Shown in pieces: positions 54,373 through 64,000 of a DNA stretch of 64,000 nucleotides. A program made the translations under genes and the position numbers. The notes beneath the pieces are model-generated. The model did not search any database. It had not been told where the DNA came from and worked only from the letters and a program-made list of their open reading frames with translations. How positions within the stretch are numbered: the first letter of the stretch is position 1; each line of letters starts with the position of its first letter. The stretch is from Paracoccus lutimaris (GTDB taxonomy: Bacteria > Pseudomonadota > Alphaproteobacteria > Rhodobacterales > Rhodobacteraceae), in assembly GCF_003337565.1 (NCBI RefSeq), contig NZ_QPJL01000002.1:233881-297880 (forward strand), given 5' to 3'.

Positions 54373-55437
54373 ATGCTGAACCTCAGGAAATGCGCCCTGG
54401 CGCTGGCGTCCGTGGCCGCGCTGTCGGTGCCCGGCATCGCCGCGGCCGAAGGCATGGTCGGGATCTCCATGCCCACCAAGACCTCGGCGCGCTGGATCGC
54501 GGATGGCGACAACATGGTCAAGCAGTTCCAGGAAGCGGGCTATCAGACCGACCTGCAATATGCCGATGACGACATCCCCAACCAGCTCGCCCAGATCGAG
54601 AACATGATCACCAAGGGCGTGAACGTGCTGGTGATCGCGGCCATCGACGGCACCACGCTGTCGAACGCGCTGGCCAATGCGAAAGCCGCCGACATCAAGG
54701 TCATCGCCTATGACCGCCTGATCCGCGACACGCCGGACATCGACTATTACGCCACTTTCGACAACTTCAAGGTCGGTGTCGAACAGGCCAACACCCTGGT
54801 TGCCGGCCTGAAAGAGCGTTTCCCGGACGTGAAGCCGTGGAACGTCGAGCTGTTCGGCGGCAGCCCGGACGACAACAACGCCTTCTTCTTCTATGACGGC
54901 GCCATGTCGGTGCTGCAGCCGATGATCGACGCAGGCGAGATCGCCGTCCCCTCGGGCCAGATGGGCATGGACAAGGTCGGCACCCTGCGTTGGGACCCGG
55001 CCGTCGCGCAGGCGCGCATGGATAACCTCTTGTCGGCGAACTACACCGACAAACAGGTGAACGGCGTGCTGTCGCCCTATGACGGGCTGTCCATCGGCAT
55101 CCTGTCCTCGCTCAAGGGCGTGGGCTATGGCTCGGGCGACATGAAGATGCCGATCGTCTCGGGTCAGGACGCCGAACTGCAATCGGTCAAGTCGATCCAG
55201 GCCGGCGAGCAGTATTCGACCATCTTCAAGGACACCCGCGAGCTGGCGAAAGTCACCGTCGGCATGGTCAACGCCATGCTGAAGGGCGAAGAGCCGCAGG
55301 TGAACGACACCAAGACCTATGACAACGGCAACAAGGTCGTCCCGTCGTTCCTGCTGGAGCCGGTGCCGGTGACCTCGGCCAACCTGACCGAAGTTCTGGT
55401 CGGCTCGGGCTACTATACCGAAGACCAGTTGAAGTGA
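54373..55437 (+). CDS. chvE: Periplasmic sugar-binding protein ChvE (galactose/glucose/arabinose type)
   Basis: This 354-residue protein has a signal peptide (ending AAA, about residue 25) and the periplasmic-binding-protein fold of the ChvE subgroup: [76 protein letters not shown], and [24 protein letters not shown]. It feeds aldoses to the GguA/GguB transporter. CAGGGAGGAATA is a strong ribosome site. First gene of a seven-gene cluster for sugar uptake and breakdown. Confidence 0.93.
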   Translation: MLNLRKCALALASVAALSVPGIAAAEGMVGISMPTKTSARWIADGDNMVKQFQEAGYQTDLQYADDDIPNQLAQIENMITKGVNVLVIAAIDGTTLSNALANAKAADIKVIAYDRLIRDTPDIDYYATFDNFKVGVEQANTLVAGLKERFPDVKPWNVELFGGSPDDNNAFFFYDGAMSVLQPMIDAGEIAVPSGQMGMDKVGTLRWDPAVAQARMDNLLSANYTDKQVNGVLSPYDGLSIGILSSLKGVGYGSGDMKMPIVSGQDAELQSVKSIQAGEQYSTIFKDTRELAKVTVGMVNAMLKGEEPQVNDTKTYDNGNKVVPSFLLEPVPVTSANLTEVLVGSGYYTEDQLK

Positions 55438-55521
55438 TCACCCTGTCGCGCCGCCGCGGGCCCTTGTGCCCTGCGGCGGCGTACTCCGCGTGACCAAACG
55501 GCGTGACCGTAAGAGGTGCCC

Positions 55522-57096
55522 ATGGATGCGATTCTGGAAATGCGGGGGATCACCAAGGAATTCCCCGGCGTCAAAGCTCTGAACAATGTGAACATGACAG
55601 TCCGCCGCGGCGAGATCCGCGCGCTGGTGGGCGAAAACGGCGCGGGCAAGTCCACGCTGATGAAGGTGCTGTCGGGCGTCTATCCGCACGGCTCCTATGA
55701 CGGAGAGATCCTGTATAACGGCAAGCCGGTGGCCTTTCGCGGCATCCATGACAGCGAATCGCTGGGCATTGTCATCATCCATCAGGAACTGGCGCTGGTG
55801 CCGCAGATGTCGATTGCCGAGAACATCTTCCTGGGCAACGAGATCCACACCCGCGGCGTGATCAACCGCCACGAAACCAACCGCCGCACCGCCGAGCTGC
55901 TGGCCAAGGTCGGCCTGCGCGAAAGCCCGGAAACCAAGGTGGGCGAGCTGGGGATGGGCAAGCAGCAGCTGGTGGAAATCGCCAAGGCGCTGTCGAAAAA
56001 GGTCGATCTGCTGATCCTGGACGAGCCGACCTCGTCGCTGAACGAACATGACAGCGACGCGCTCTTGCGCCTGCTGGCCAGCTTCCGCGAACAGGGCATG
56101 ACCGCGATCATGATCTCGCACAAGCTCAATGAGCTTTCGCAGGTCTGCAACAGCCTGACGGTCTTGCGCGACGGATCAACGGTGGCCCATCACGACGGCA
56201 TGGTGCCCGAAAGCCAGATCATCAAGGACATGGTCGGGCGCTCGATGGACGACCGCTATCCGCCCCGCGAGCCCAAGATCGGCGAGGTGGTGATGCAGGT
56301 CCGTGACTGGACCGTCGAGGATGCTGCCGATCCCGACCGCCTGCTGGTCAAGAAGGCCGGCTTCGACCTGCGTCAAGGCGAGGTGCTGGGCGTGGCCGGG
56401 CTGATGGGTGCCGGCCGCACCGAACTGGCAATGAGCATCTTTGGCCGCTCGATGGGCAAGTTCCGCTCGGGCGAGGTCAAGATCCACGGCAAGCCCGTCG
56501 ATCTGTCCACCGTGCCCAAGGCGATCAAGGCCGGGCTGGCTTACGTGACCGAGGACCGCAAATCGCTGGGGCTGGTGCTGATCGACACGATCCGGCGCAA
56601 TATCCCCTTGGCGAACCTGCCCGGCATCGCCCGAAGCGGCGTCGTTGACGGCCAGCGCGAAGGCGAGATCGGCAACGAGTTCCGCAAGCGCATGAACATC
56701 CGTTCATCCTCGATCGAGCAGGAAACCGTGAACCTCTCGGGCGGCAACCAGCAAAAGGTGGTGCTGTCGAAATGGCTGTTCTCGGGGCCGGAAATCCTGA
56801 TCCTGGACGAGCCGACGCGGGGCATCGATGTCGGCGCGAAATACGAAATCTACACCATGATCCGCGATCTGGCCGCACAGGGCAAATCGATCATCGTCAT
56901 CTCGTCCGAGATGCCCGAACTGCTGGGAATCACCGACCGCGTGCTGGTGATGAACGAGGGCCGGCTGGTGGGCGAATTGCCGACGGCCGAGGCCACGCAG
57001 GAAAAGATCATGTCGATCATCATCAAATCCGGGCACGACCTGACCGACCCCAGCGTCACCCCCGAGGAAATCGAGGCAGAGGCCGCCCATGTCTGA
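55522..57096 (+). CDS. gguA: Sugar ABC transporter ATP-binding protein (GguA/MmsA type)
   Basis: This 524-residue protein has two ABC domains. The first has a Walker [10 protein letters not shown] at about residue 37, a signature-like [16 protein letters not shown], and Walker [12 protein letters not shown]. The second has GLMGAGRTE in place of Walker A and a C-terminal [15 protein letters not shown] with [14 protein letters not shown], as usual for carbohydrate importers of this family. It overlaps the permease gene by 8 bases. The gene name follows Agrobacterium usage. Confidence 0.92.
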   Translation: MDAILEMRGITKEFPGVKALNNVNMTVRRGEIRALVGENGAGKSTLMKVLSGVYPHGSYDGEILYNGKPVAFRGIHDSESLGIVIIHQELALVPQMSIAENIFLGNEIHTRGVINRHETNRRTAELLAKVGLRESPETKVGELGMGKQQLVEIAKALSKKVDLLILDEPTSSLNEHDSDALLRLLASFREQGMTAIMISHKLNELSQVCNSLTVLRDGSTVAHHDGMVPESQIIKDMVGRSMDDRYPPREPKIGEVVMQVRDWTVEDAADPDRLLVKKAGFDLRQGEVLGVAGLMGAGRTELAMSIFGRSMGKFRSGEVKIHGKPVDLSTVPKAIKAGLAYVTEDRKSLGLVLIDTIRRNIPLANLPGIARSGVVDGQREGEIGNEFRKRMNIRSSSIEQETVNLSGGNQQKVVLSKWLFSGPEILILDEPTRGIDVGAKYEIYTMIRDLAAQGKSIIVISSEMPELLGITDRVLVMNEGRLVGELPTAEATQEKIMSIIIKSGHDLTDPSVTPEEIEAEAAHV

Positions 57097-58276
57097 CACA
57101 TCCACCGACGCCCGCCGCGGCGACACTTTCGGGTTCATTCGCCGCAACATCCGCCAATACGGCATCCTGTTCGCCCTGATCATCATCATGGTGTTCTTTC
57201 AGGTGGTGACTGGCGGCATCCTGTTCAAACCGGTCAACCTGACCAACCTGTTCCTGCAAAACAGCCATATCGTCATTCTGGCGGTGGGCATGCTTCTGGT
57301 CATCGTGGCCGGGCATATCGACCTGTCCGTCGGCTCGGTCGCGGCCTTCGTGGGCGCGCTGGCGGGGATCATGTCGGTCAAGATGGGCCTGCCCACGCCC
57401 ATCGTGGTGGTGCTCAGCCTTGCGGCCGGCGCGATCATCGGCGGCATTCAGGGCTATTGGATCGCCTATTGGAAGATCCCGTCCTTTATCGTCACGCTGG
57501 CGGGGATGCTGGTGTTTCGCGGGCTGACCATGTGGATTCTGGGCGGCCAGAACATCGGCCCCTTCCCGCAGGGTTTTCAGGTGATCGCCTCGGGCTTCAT
57601 TCCCGACCTGTTCGGCTCGGGCAAGCCCAATATCCTGTCGCTGGTGCTGGGCTGGGGTGCGGCGGTGGCGATCCTGTGGATGCAGATCCGCGCCCGCAAG
57701 CAGCAGGAAAAGATTGGCGTCGCCGATGAGCCCTTTGCCTTTTTCGCCGGCAAGAACGCCCTGATCTTCATCGCGCTGGTCGGCATGACCTGGGCACTGG
57801 CGAACTTCCGCGGGTTGCCCAACGTCTTTATCGTGATGGCGCTGCTGGTCGGGCTTTACGCCTTTATCTCGGAGCGCACGACCATCGGCCGGCGCATCTA
57901 TGCCATCGGCGGCAACGCCAAGGCCGCGAAACTGTCGGGCATCAACTCGGAGCGTGTGGTCTTTCTGACCTTTGCCAATATGGGGATGCTGGCCGCGCTG
58001 GCCGGGATCGTCGTGTCGGCGCGCCTGAACTCGGCCACGCCCAAGGCCGGGGTCGCGTTCGAACTCGACGCCATCGCCGCCGTCTTCGTCGGCGGCGCCT
58101 CGATGGCGGGCGGGGTCGGCACGGTGATCGGGGCCGTCGTCGGCGCCTTCATCATGGGCGTGATGAACAACGGCATGTCCATCCTTGGCATCGGCATCGA
58201 CTATCAGCAGGTCATCAAGGGGCTGGTGCTGATGGCCGCCGTGATCTTCGACGTCTCGAACAAGAGCAAGTCGTAA
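57089..58276 (+). CDS. gguB: Sugar ABC transporter permease (GguB type)
   Basis: This 395-residue protein has about ten membrane helices and the permease features [42 protein letters not shown] and [41 protein letters not shown]. It forms the membrane channel for ChvE-delivered sugar with GguA as ATPase. Only one permease gene is present, so it would act as a homodimer. Confidence 0.93.
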   Translation: MSDTSTDARRGDTFGFIRRNIRQYGILFALIIIMVFFQVVTGGILFKPVNLTNLFLQNSHIVILAVGMLLVIVAGHIDLSVGSVAAFVGALAGIMSVKMGLPTPIVVVLSLAAGAIIGGIQGYWIAYWKIPSFIVTLAGMLVFRGLTMWILGGQNIGPFPQGFQVIASGFIPDLFGSGKPNILSLVLGWGAAVAILWMQIRARKQQEKIGVADEPFAFFAGKNALIFIALVGMTWALANFRGLPNVFIVMALLVGLYAFISERTTIGRRIYAIGGNAKAAKLSGINSERVVFLTFANMGMLAALAGIVVSARLNSATPKAGVAFELDAIAAVFVGGASMAGGVGTVIGAVVGAFIMGVMNNGMSILGIGIDYQQVIKGLVLMAAVIFDVSNKSKS

Positions 58277-58279
58277 GCC

Positions 58280-59182
58280 ATGACACCGGACTGGATCGCC
58301 GTCGACTGGGGCACCACGCGCCTGCGCGTCTGGGCGATGCAGGGCCCCAAGGCGGTCCAGTCCCGCAATTCCGACAAGGGCATGGGCGGGCTGAGCCGCG
58401 ACGGGTTCGAACCCGCCCTGCTGGAGCTGATCGCCGACTGGCTGCCAGCCAGCGGCCGGATGCCGGTCATCGCCTGCGGCATGGTCGGCGCCCGCACCGG
58501 CTGGGCCGAGGCCGAATATCGCGCCGTGCCCTGCACGCCTCTGGACCCGCATCAGGCGATCCGCCCGGCGGTGCGCGACGCACGGCTGGACGTGCGCATC
58601 CTGCCCGGCCTGTCCCAATCCGCGCCCGCCGATGTCATGCGCGGCGAGGAAACCCAGATCGCCGGCTATCTGGCCTCGGATCCCGGTTTCGACGGCACGC
58701 TGTGCCTGCCCGGCACGCATTGCAAATGGGTGCGCATCGCGCGGGGCCGGGTCGAGGCATTCCAGACCTATATGACCGGCGAGATGTTCTCGCTGATCTC
58801 GCGCCAATCGGTGCTGCGGCTGTCGCTGGGCGGGGCCGTGCCGGATGCCGGTGCCGCCGCCAGTGGCGCGGCGGATGCCTTGGCCGATCCCCATGCCGCC
58901 CAGCGCGAGCTGTTCTCGCTGCGCGCCGGCGCACTTTTGCACAACCTTGCCCCCGAACAGGCGGCGGGCCGCCTGTCGGGCCTGCTGATCGGGGCCGAGC
59001 TTGGCGCCGCCCGCGACTTCTGGCACAACCGCAAGACGATCATCATCGGCGCGCCCGAGCTTGCCGCGCTTTACGAAACCCCGATGCGCACCGCTGGCGC
59101 CGATGCCCGGCGCATGGATGGCGCCCAGCTGGTTCTGGCCGGCCTGACCGCCGCCCACCTCGCCCTGCAGGAGAAACCATGA
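58280..59182 (+). CDS. dgoK: 2-dehydro-3-deoxygalactonokinase
   Basis: This 300-residue enzyme starts [19 protein letters not shown], with the phosphate-binding WGTT of the DgoK family, followed by [49 protein letters not shown] and [11 protein letters not shown]. It phosphorylates 2-keto-3-deoxygalactonate at position 6. It lies 3 bases after the permease gene and overlaps the aldolase gene by four bases. Confidence 0.93.
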   Translation: MTPDWIAVDWGTTRLRVWAMQGPKAVQSRNSDKGMGGLSRDGFEPALLELIADWLPASGRMPVIACGMVGARTGWAEAEYRAVPCTPLDPHQAIRPAVRDARLDVRILPGLSQSAPADVMRGEETQIAGYLASDPGFDGTLCLPGTHCKWVRIARGRVEAFQTYMTGEMFSLISRQSVLRLSLGGAVPDAGAAASGAADALADPHAAQRELFSLRAGALLHNLAPEQAAGRLSGLLIGAELGAARDFWHNRKTIIIGAPELAALYETPMRTAGADARRMDGAQLVLAGLTAAHLALQEKP

Positions 59183-59784
59183 CCACACCCATCATCGCCA
59201 TCCTGCGCGGCCTGACCCCCGTTGACGCCCTGCCCGTTGCCCAGGCCCTGATCCAGACCGGCATCACCCGCATCGAGGTGCCGCTGAATTCGCCCGAGCC
59301 CTTTGAAAGCATCGGCCGCATGGTGCAGGAATTCGGCGCCCAGGCCACCATCGGCGCAGGCACCGTGCTGACCATGGCCGATGTGGGCCGCGTCGCCGAT
59401 ATCGGCGGGCGGCTGATCGTCTCGCCCAATGCCGATCCGGAGGTGATCCGCGAGACCCGCCGTCTGGGCATGGAAAGCTGGCCCGGGGTCTTTACCGCCA
59501 CCGAATGTTTCGCCGCCATCGCCGCCGGGGCCTCGGGGCTGAAGCTGTTCCCGGCCGGACCGGCGGGGACCGGCACGCTCAAGGCGCTGCGGGCGGTCTT
59601 GCCGCGCGACATGCCGGTCTATGCCGTGGGCGGCGCCGGCCCCGAGAATTTCGCCGAATGGCTGGCCGCCGGGGCGCAGGGCTTTGGCATCGGCACCGCG
59701 CTTTATGCCCCCGGCGACAGCGCCGACACCGTGCTGGCCCGCGCGCACAATATGGTCGCCGCCTATCAGGCCGCCGCGTCATGA
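59179..59784 (+). CDS. dgoA: 2-dehydro-3-deoxy-6-phosphogalactonate aldolase
   Basis: This 201-residue enzyme has the KDPG/KDPGal aldolase features: [46 protein letters not shown] and the Schiff-base lysine in [11 protein letters not shown]. It splits KDPGal into pyruvate and glyceraldehyde-3-phosphate. Pairing with dgoK shows the galactonate side of the family. Overlaps with both neighbours (four bases each). Confidence 0.94.
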   Translation: MTTPIIAILRGLTPVDALPVAQALIQTGITRIEVPLNSPEPFESIGRMVQEFGAQATIGAGTVLTMADVGRVADIGGRLIVSPNADPEVIRETRRLGMESWPGVFTATECFAAIAAGASGLKLFPAGPAGTGTLKALRAVLPRDMPVYAVGGAGPENFAEWLAAGAQGFGIGTALYAPGDSADTVLARAHNMVAAYQAAAS

Positions 59785-60626
59785 CCGCGGCGCTTTTCGA
59801 CCCGCGCATCTGCGAACTGGGCGAAGGCGCATTCTGGCACCCCGAACGCGAACAGGCCTTCTGGTTCGACATCCATGGCCGCCGCCTGCTGTCGCGGCAC
59901 GAGGGGCAGGAACTGGAATGGCGCCTTGACGAAAAGGCCTCGGCCATGGGCTGGATCGACCGCGATCTGGTGCTGATCGCCACCGAGACCGCGCTGATCC
60001 GCTTTGACCTGCGCGACGGCCAGCACGAGGTCCTGACCGCGCTTGAGGACGACCAGCCCGGCACGCGCTCGAATGACGGGCGCGCCGATCCGCGTGGCGG
60101 GTTCTGGATCGGCACCATGGCCCATGATGCAAGTCATGAAAAAGGCGCAATTTATCGCTATTATCGGGGCGAGTTGCGCAAGCTGCGGGACAAGATGTCG
60201 ATACCGAACGCGATCTGTTTTTCCCCCGATGGCCGGCTGGCCTATTTCGCCGATACCGCGCGGCAGACCGTCTGGTCGCAAGAGCTGGACAACAAGGGCT
60301 GGCCCGCATCCGAGGCATCGGTGTTTCTGGACCTGACCGGCACCGATGAGCATCCCGACGGTGCGGTGACCGATACGCAGGGCCGGTTCTGGAATGCCCG
60401 CTGGGGCAGCGGCGCCGTGGTCTGCCATGCCCCCGATGGCCATGTCCTGCACCGGCTGCAACTGCCGCCCGCTCAGACGACCTGCCCGGCCTTCATCGGC
60501 AAGGATCTGGACCGGCTGCTGGTCACCAGCGCCGCCGAAAACCTGCATGGGCCGCAGGACGGCACCAGCTGGGTGCTGGAATGCAAGGGCGCGCGCGGCC
60601 GCGCCGAGCCGCGTGTCCTGCTCTGA
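59781..60626 (+). CDS. SMP-30/gluconolactonase family lactonase
   Basis: This 281-residue protein has the SMP-30 beta-propeller pattern: [25 protein letters not shown] with the metal-binding glutamate, [41 protein letters not shown], and [21 protein letters not shown], which carry the conserved Asn/Asp ligands. It should hydrolyse the sugar lactone formed by oxidation of the imported aldose. It overlaps the aldolase gene by four bases and the next gene by one base. Confidence 0.9.
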   Translation: MTAALFDPRICELGEGAFWHPEREQAFWFDIHGRRLLSRHEGQELEWRLDEKASAMGWIDRDLVLIATETALIRFDLRDGQHEVLTALEDDQPGTRSNDGRADPRGGFWIGTMAHDASHEKGAIYRYYRGELRKLRDKMSIPNAICFSPDGRLAYFADTARQTVWSQELDNKGWPASEASVFLDLTGTDEHPDGAVTDTQGRFWNARWGSGAVVCHAPDGHVLHRLQLPPAQTTCPAFIGKDLDRLLVTSAAENLHGPQDGTSWVLECKGARGRAEPRVLL

Positions 60627-61636
60627 TGTCGACATTGTTTGGCACCCTTCCCGATGGACGACCGGTGCTGCGCGCCACGATCTCGGGTCACGGGCTGAGG
60701 GTTTCGGTGATCACGCTGGGCGCCTCGGTCCAGGATATCCGGCTGAAGGGCGTCGATCACCCGCTGGTGCTGGGCTATCCCACGCTTGAACCCTATCTGG
60801 GCGAGGGCTGCTATGTCGGTGCCATCGTCGGGCGCTATGCCAATCGCATCGGCCGTGGCCGCGCCATGCTGGGCGGGCAGGAACTGGATCTGGACCGCAA
60901 TCAGGACGGCCGCCACATGCTGCATGGCGGCAGCGACGGCAGCGGCACCCGCAACTGGATGCTGGCCGCCAAGGCCCCCGACATGGTGGCGCTGGCCGAT
61001 CACCTGCCGGCGGGGCATATGGGCTTTCCCGGCGCCATGCTGGTGCGCGCCACCTATCGCATCCTGCCCGGCCCGGTGCTGAAGCTGACCATCCTGGCCA
61101 CCTCGGACGATCTGACGCTGTGCAGCTTCGCCCAGCACAGCTATTTCAATCTGGACGGCAGCCCGACCATCGCCGGGCACAGCCTGCATGTCCCGGCGCA
61201 AAGCTGGCTGCCGGTCGATGCCGACCTGATCCCGCTTGGACCGCCCGCCCCGGTCGAGGGCACGCATCTGGATTTCCGCCGCCCGATCCTGCTGAGCGGC
61301 CGGCTGGACGGGCCGCCGATCGACCACAACCTGTGCCTCTCTGACCGCCGCCGGATCTATCCGCAAAAGGCCGCAACCCTGCGCGCCGAGGGGCTGAGCA
61401 TGAGCATCCGCTCGACCGAGCCGGGGTTGCAGGTCTATACCGCCAACCATTTCTCGCCCGGCGCCACCGGCATCGGCGGCGCGCCTTACGCCCGGCATGC
61501 CGGAATCGCGCTGGAATCACAGATCTGGCCGGATGCGCCCAACCACCCGGATTACCCCTCGGCGGTGCTGCAACCGGGCCAGCTTTACCGCCAGATCACG
61601 CTGCTGGGCTTTCAGAACGGCGCGTCCCGGCGATAG
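60626..61636 (+). CDS. galM: Aldose 1-epimerase
   Basis: This 336-residue mutarotase has IVGRYANRIGRG, HMLHGGSDG (first catalytic His region), FAQHSYFNLDGS (second His) and VYTANHFSPGATG, ending with HAGIALESQIWPDAPNHPDYPSAVL with the catalytic Glu. It interconverts alpha and beta anomers of the imported sugar. Its ATG overlaps the SMP-30 stop as TGATG. It is the last gene of the chvE operon. Confidence 0.94.
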   Translation: MSTLFGTLPDGRPVLRATISGHGLRVSVITLGASVQDIRLKGVDHPLVLGYPTLEPYLGEGCYVGAIVGRYANRIGRGRAMLGGQELDLDRNQDGRHMLHGGSDGSGTRNWMLAAKAPDMVALADHLPAGHMGFPGAMLVRATYRILPGPVLKLTILATSDDLTLCSFAQHSYFNLDGSPTIAGHSLHVPAQSWLPVDADLIPLGPPAPVEGTHLDFRRPILLSGRLDGPPIDHNLCLSDRRRIYPQKAATLRAEGLSMSIRSTEPGLQVYTANHFSPGATGIGGAPYARHAGIALESQIWPDAPNHPDYPSAVLQPGQLYRQITLLGFQNGASRR

Positions 61637-61756
61637 CGCCGTTCACCTGCGACCGCCCGGAATGTCGCACTGACCACACAGGCGCGGGAAAGCAATTGCT
61701 TTCCCGGCGCGGACATGGCTAGTCGCTGCAATCAGTTCAGTTAACGAGGCGCATTC

Positions 61757-63493
61757 ATGGTCACCATTACCGGCACGAATCTCAGCGAAAGAATCAATGG
61801 CGGCACCGTCGCCGATATCCTGCGCGGGTCCGGCGGGAATGACTCGATCTATGGCTTTCTCGGCAATGATCTTCTGTATGGCGACATCGGCAATGACTGG
61901 CTTGCCGGTGGCGGCGACCATGACAGCATCTATGGCGGCCTCGGCCATGACTATCTGGCCGGAGAGCTGGGGAACGACACGCTTTTCGGCGATGACGGCA
62001 ATGACACCATTCTGGGTGACGACGGCGATGACAGCATCAAAGGCGGCAACGGCAATGACCTGACCTATGCCTTGAACGGCGATGACACGGTCCTGGGCGA
62101 CATGGGCGACGACCGCATCGTGGGCGGGACCGGCTTTGACCTTATTTTTGGCGGGGACGGCAATGACTGGCTTGCCGGTGGGGACGATATCGACACCCTG
62201 TATGGCGGCACGGGCAATGATTACCTGGCCGGCGAGCTGGGGAATGACCGGCTTTCCGGCGATGAGGGCGACGACACGCTTCAGGGTGGCGCAGGGAATG
62301 ACCGCCTCGAAGGCGGCGACGGCAATGACCGGGCCTATGCCCTGGACGGCGATGACAGGTTCCTGGGCGGCGCGGGAAATGACAGCGTCGGCGGCGGCGC
62401 TGGCGAGGACTATCTGGCCGGCGATGCCGGCAATGACGCCCTATATGGCGGCGCCGACGATGACTATATGAACAGCGGTGGCGGCGATGACAGCCTGTTC
62501 GGCGAAGGCGGGGATGACACGCTGTACATCCGCAGCAACGACGATGAGCGTGCCACTGGCAACAGCCTTGCCTCGGGTGGCGATGGCAGGGATCACCTCT
62601 CGACATATGGCGCGAGCGGCATCAATACCCTGAGCGGCGGCGAGGGCGATGACCATCTCACTTGTTCTGACGGCACTGCTGTCCTGAACGGCGACAATGG
62701 CAACGACCAGCTCTCGCACTCACTCGGGAACGCCACGCTGGATGGCGGCGAAGGCGACGACGACCTGCGCTCCGACAGCGGAAACGCCTCGGTCAACGGC
62801 GGTGCCGGCAATGACTTTCTGCTTGTCAACGGCGGAAATGCCACCCTGAATGGTGGCGAGGGCGACGACGACTTTCTCATTACCGCCGGCAATGTTCAGG
62901 CTTATGGCGGCAACGGCGCGGACGATATCAACTTCAGCGGCGACAACGTCACCCTGCGGGGGGGCAACGGAAACGACGAACTTCTGGGCGGCAACGGCGA
63001 GGGCAACTCGACCTGTTACGGCGACGCCGGGGATGACTTCCTGCGCGGCGGCCGCGGGCAGGACCGGCTGTATGGCGGCGACGGAAACGACGTGCTGCGC
63101 GACCTGGACGGCGGCAACGACACCATGATCGGCGGCAACGGCAATGACCGGCTGGAGCCGGGCATCGGGACAGACCGCCTGTATTCGGGCACCGGGTATG
63201 ACACGTTCTATTTTGAAGACATCAGTGAAAGCACCGTCGGCACCAGTCGCGACGTGATCCATGATTTCGACCCGCAATACGACATCATCAACCTGTCGGG
63301 CCTTTCCTCCGGCCCGGCGCCCAATCTGGGCTGGGGCGGCACGTCGGCGGCGGCCTATGCGCTCTGGATCGTCACGCTGGGCAACAACACGCTGGTCCGC
63401 GCCGATACCAATGGCGATGCCATCGCCGATTTCGAGGTGATGCTGTCCGGCACCACGAACGTGACCAGCAGCAATTTCGACGGCCTATACTAA
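61757..63493 (+). CDS. RTX calcium-binding repeat protein with no enzymatic domain
   Basis: This 578-residue protein is nearly all RTX nonapeptides (GGxGNDxLx) starting at residue 16 and running to about 480, then a C-terminal segment (DTFYFEDISESTVGTSRDVIHDFDPQYDIINLSGL) as in the peptidase M10 C-terminal family, ending FDGLY. It has no signal peptide, so type I export is expected. The first part holds a higher-order unit of 90 residues (270 bp, 61889-62158 and 62159-62428). No catalytic motif was found, so it may be a secreted structural or adhesive protein. GAGG lies about 7 bases before the ATG. Confidence 0.85.
   Translation: MVTITGTNLSERINGGTVADILRGSGGNDSIYGFLGNDLLYGDIGNDWLAGGGDHDSIYGGLGHDYLAGELGNDTLFGDDGNDTILGDDGDDSIKGGNGNDLTYALNGDDTVLGDMGDDRIVGGTGFDLIFGGDGNDWLAGGDDIDTLYGGTGNDYLAGELGNDRLSGDEGDDTLQGGAGNDRLEGGDGNDRAYALDGDDRFLGGAGNDSVGGGAGEDYLAGDAGNDALYGGADDDYMNSGGGDDSLFGEGGDDTLYIRSNDDERATGNSLASGGDGRDHLSTYGASGINTLSGGEGDDHLTCSDGTAVLNGDNGNDQLSHSLGNATLDGGEGDDDLRSDSGNASVNGGAGNDFLLVNGGNATLNGGEGDDDFLITAGNVQAYGGNGADDINFSGDNVTLRGGNGNDELLGGNGEGNSTCYGDAGDDFLRGGRGQDRLYGGDGNDVLRDLDGGNDTMIGGNGNDRLEPGIGTDRLYSGTGYDTFYFEDISESTVGTSRDVIHDFDPQYDIINLSGLSSGPAPNLGWGGTSAAAYALWIVTLGNNTLVRADTNGDAIADFEVMLSGTTNVTSSNFDGLY
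61889..62428 (+). repeat. 270-bp imperfect tandem duplication inside the RTX gene
   Basis: The segment starting GGCAATGACTGGCTTGCCGG at 61889 recurs at 62159, exactly 270 bases (ten nonapeptides) later. Both copies continue with GELGND-, YAL- and GDD-encoding units in the same order. A third, shorter echo (DYLAGDAGND) starts near 62409. Confidence 0.85.
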
Positions 63494-63538
63494 GCCGCGG
63501 GCGCAGGTTCAGGCTTTGTCCTTTGCAGGCCGCGACCC

Positions 63539-63573
63539 GGCGGCCGGGCGCAGCAAGCTTGCGCCCGGCCGCC
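63539..63573. terminator. Long perfect hairpin after the RTX gene
   Basis: GGCGGCCGGGCGCA (63539-63552) and TGCGCCCGGCCGCC (63560-63573) form a perfect 14-bp stem with a 7-base loop, 46 bases after the RTX stop. No T-run follows. It separates the complete RTX gene from the truncated one. Confidence 0.65.
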
Positions 63574-63619
63574 GCGCCAGTTCATATGCCTGTGAACTGT
63601 GTGGTTTAGCGAGAAAACG

Positions 63620-63784
63620 ATGGTCCAGATCATTGGCACGAACCTGAGCGAGCAAATCACTGGCAGCCTGACGGCCGATGACCTGCGCGGCGCCAATGGC
63701 AACGATACGATACGCGGCTATGCGGGCGACGACTCGTTGCGGGGCGGGGATGGGAGTAACGCGCGAAAGTTGGTGATGCCCTGA
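63620..63784 (+). pseudogene. 5' end of a second RTX gene, truncated by an insertion sequence
   Basis: The frame reads MVQIIGTNLSEQITGSLTADDLRGANGNDTIRGYAGDDSLRGGDG, closely matching the start of the RTX gene at 61757 (MVTITGTNLSERINGG). After GGDG the RTX pattern stops and the frame ends within about 10 codons in foreign sequence belonging to the IS256-type element. The rest of the gene would lie beyond the element, outside the window. Confidence 0.8.
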
Positions 63785-64000
63785 GGGGCGGCATATCATG
63801 GCGGTGTTCAGACGCCGTCAATTCTCAGCCGAGAAAGGGATATGCCACATGTCGGAGACTACCATCAGCACGCTGCCCGATCCATCGGGGTTTTCGCCGG
63901 ATCCACTGACGGACCTCATCCGGGAGGGTGCGCGCAAGCTGATCGAACAAGCGGTTGAGGCCGAGCTGGCAACGCTCCTCGCCGCGTTCGCTGAGGAAAG
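63750..64000 (+). mobile_element. IS256-family insertion sequence, left end
   Basis: The RTX coding pattern breaks at about 63750-63757, and the sequence GCGCGAAAGTTGGTGATGCC follows, resembling the terminal region of IS256-family elements. A transposase gene starts at 63849. The right end, the second inverted repeat and the target duplication are beyond the window, so the exact left boundary is approximate. Confidence 0.75.
63849..64000 (+). CDS. IS256-family transposase, N-terminal fragment (cut by window edge)
   Basis: Fifty residues are visible: MSETTISTLPDPSGFSPDPL, then TDLIREGARKLIEQAVEAELATLLAAFAEE. The REGARxLIxQAVEAEL segment is the conserved N-terminus of IS256 (Mutator-like) transposases, which use a DDE active site further downstream. 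The frame is open to the edge. It lies 64 bases after the end of the truncated RTX frame. Confidence 0.88.
   Translation, partial: MSETTISTLPDPSGFSPDPLTDLIREGARKLIEQAVEAELATLLAAFAEE

Noticed and set aside
61757..63500. Regular short repeats resembling a CRISPR array
   Set aside because: The repeats are in-frame RTX nonapeptide codons (27-bp period) inside one long coding region, with no fixed repeat/spacer structure.

Overview
The window looks like a chromosomal segment of a high-GC alphaproteobacterium of the family Rhodobacteraceae, most likely Paracoccus or a close relative. This rests on gene content and order: surE-pcm-nlpD, an isoaspartyl-methyltransferase-like gene next to tolC, rsmB next to an SDHAF4-type gene, a heparinase-like gene beside purH and lspA, and a ChvE/GguAB sugar transporter. 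Taxonomy is inferred, not tested. No rRNA, tRNA or CRISPR array was recognised.

Left part (1-12 kb), mostly accessory. A partial FkbH-type HAD gene runs off the left edge. A MerR-family regulator is divergent from an Old Yellow Enzyme-type flavin oxidoreductase, with a MerR-style long-spacer promoter between them. A 1114-residue serralysin-type RTX metalloprotease follows, then a small Tat-signal-bearing YbaY/YscW-like protein. Next is a compact three-gene cassette: a DUF4123 adaptor, a toxin with a C-terminal Ntox15-like HxxD nuclease domain, and a GAD-like/DUF1851 immunity protein. It matches the type VI secretion tap-tde-tdi arrangement, but no T6SS structural gene or vgrG is in the window. 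Behind it lie a DUF2293 gene broken by a stop codon and a gene-poor stretch, then a beta-carbonic anhydrase.

Centre (12-53 kb), mostly housekeeping. It holds an M17 aminopeptidase with an NlpC/P60 hydrolase, saccharopine dehydrogenase, a PQQ-type sugar dehydrogenase, mutL, an M16 peptidase pair, a DUF3035 lipoprotein, lspA-purH, a heparinase-like protein, rsmB and an SDHAF4-type gene. An RND efflux adaptor and pump are translationally coupled to selD. Then come a PaaI thioesterase remnant, an FAH hydrolase, a PIMT-like gene with tolC, a PopZ-like protein, nlpD-pcm-surE, a TSUP transporter pair, a FemAB/GNAT-like protein, an SDR, a GDPD, RidA, a YbjN protein, smc, lrgA/lrgB and efp.

Right part (53-64 kb). 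A galactose-type catabolic operon (chvE, ABC ATPase, permease, dgoK, dgoA, SMP-30 lactonase, galM) is packed with overlaps and appears to import a sugar and run the lower DeLey-Doudoroff pathway. The upstream sugar dehydrogenase and the sugar-acid dehydratase are not here. The window ends in an RTX protein made almost only of calcium-binding nonapeptides, with a 270-bp higher-order repeat. The start of a second, related RTX gene follows and is cut off by an IS256-family element whose transposase runs off the right edge.
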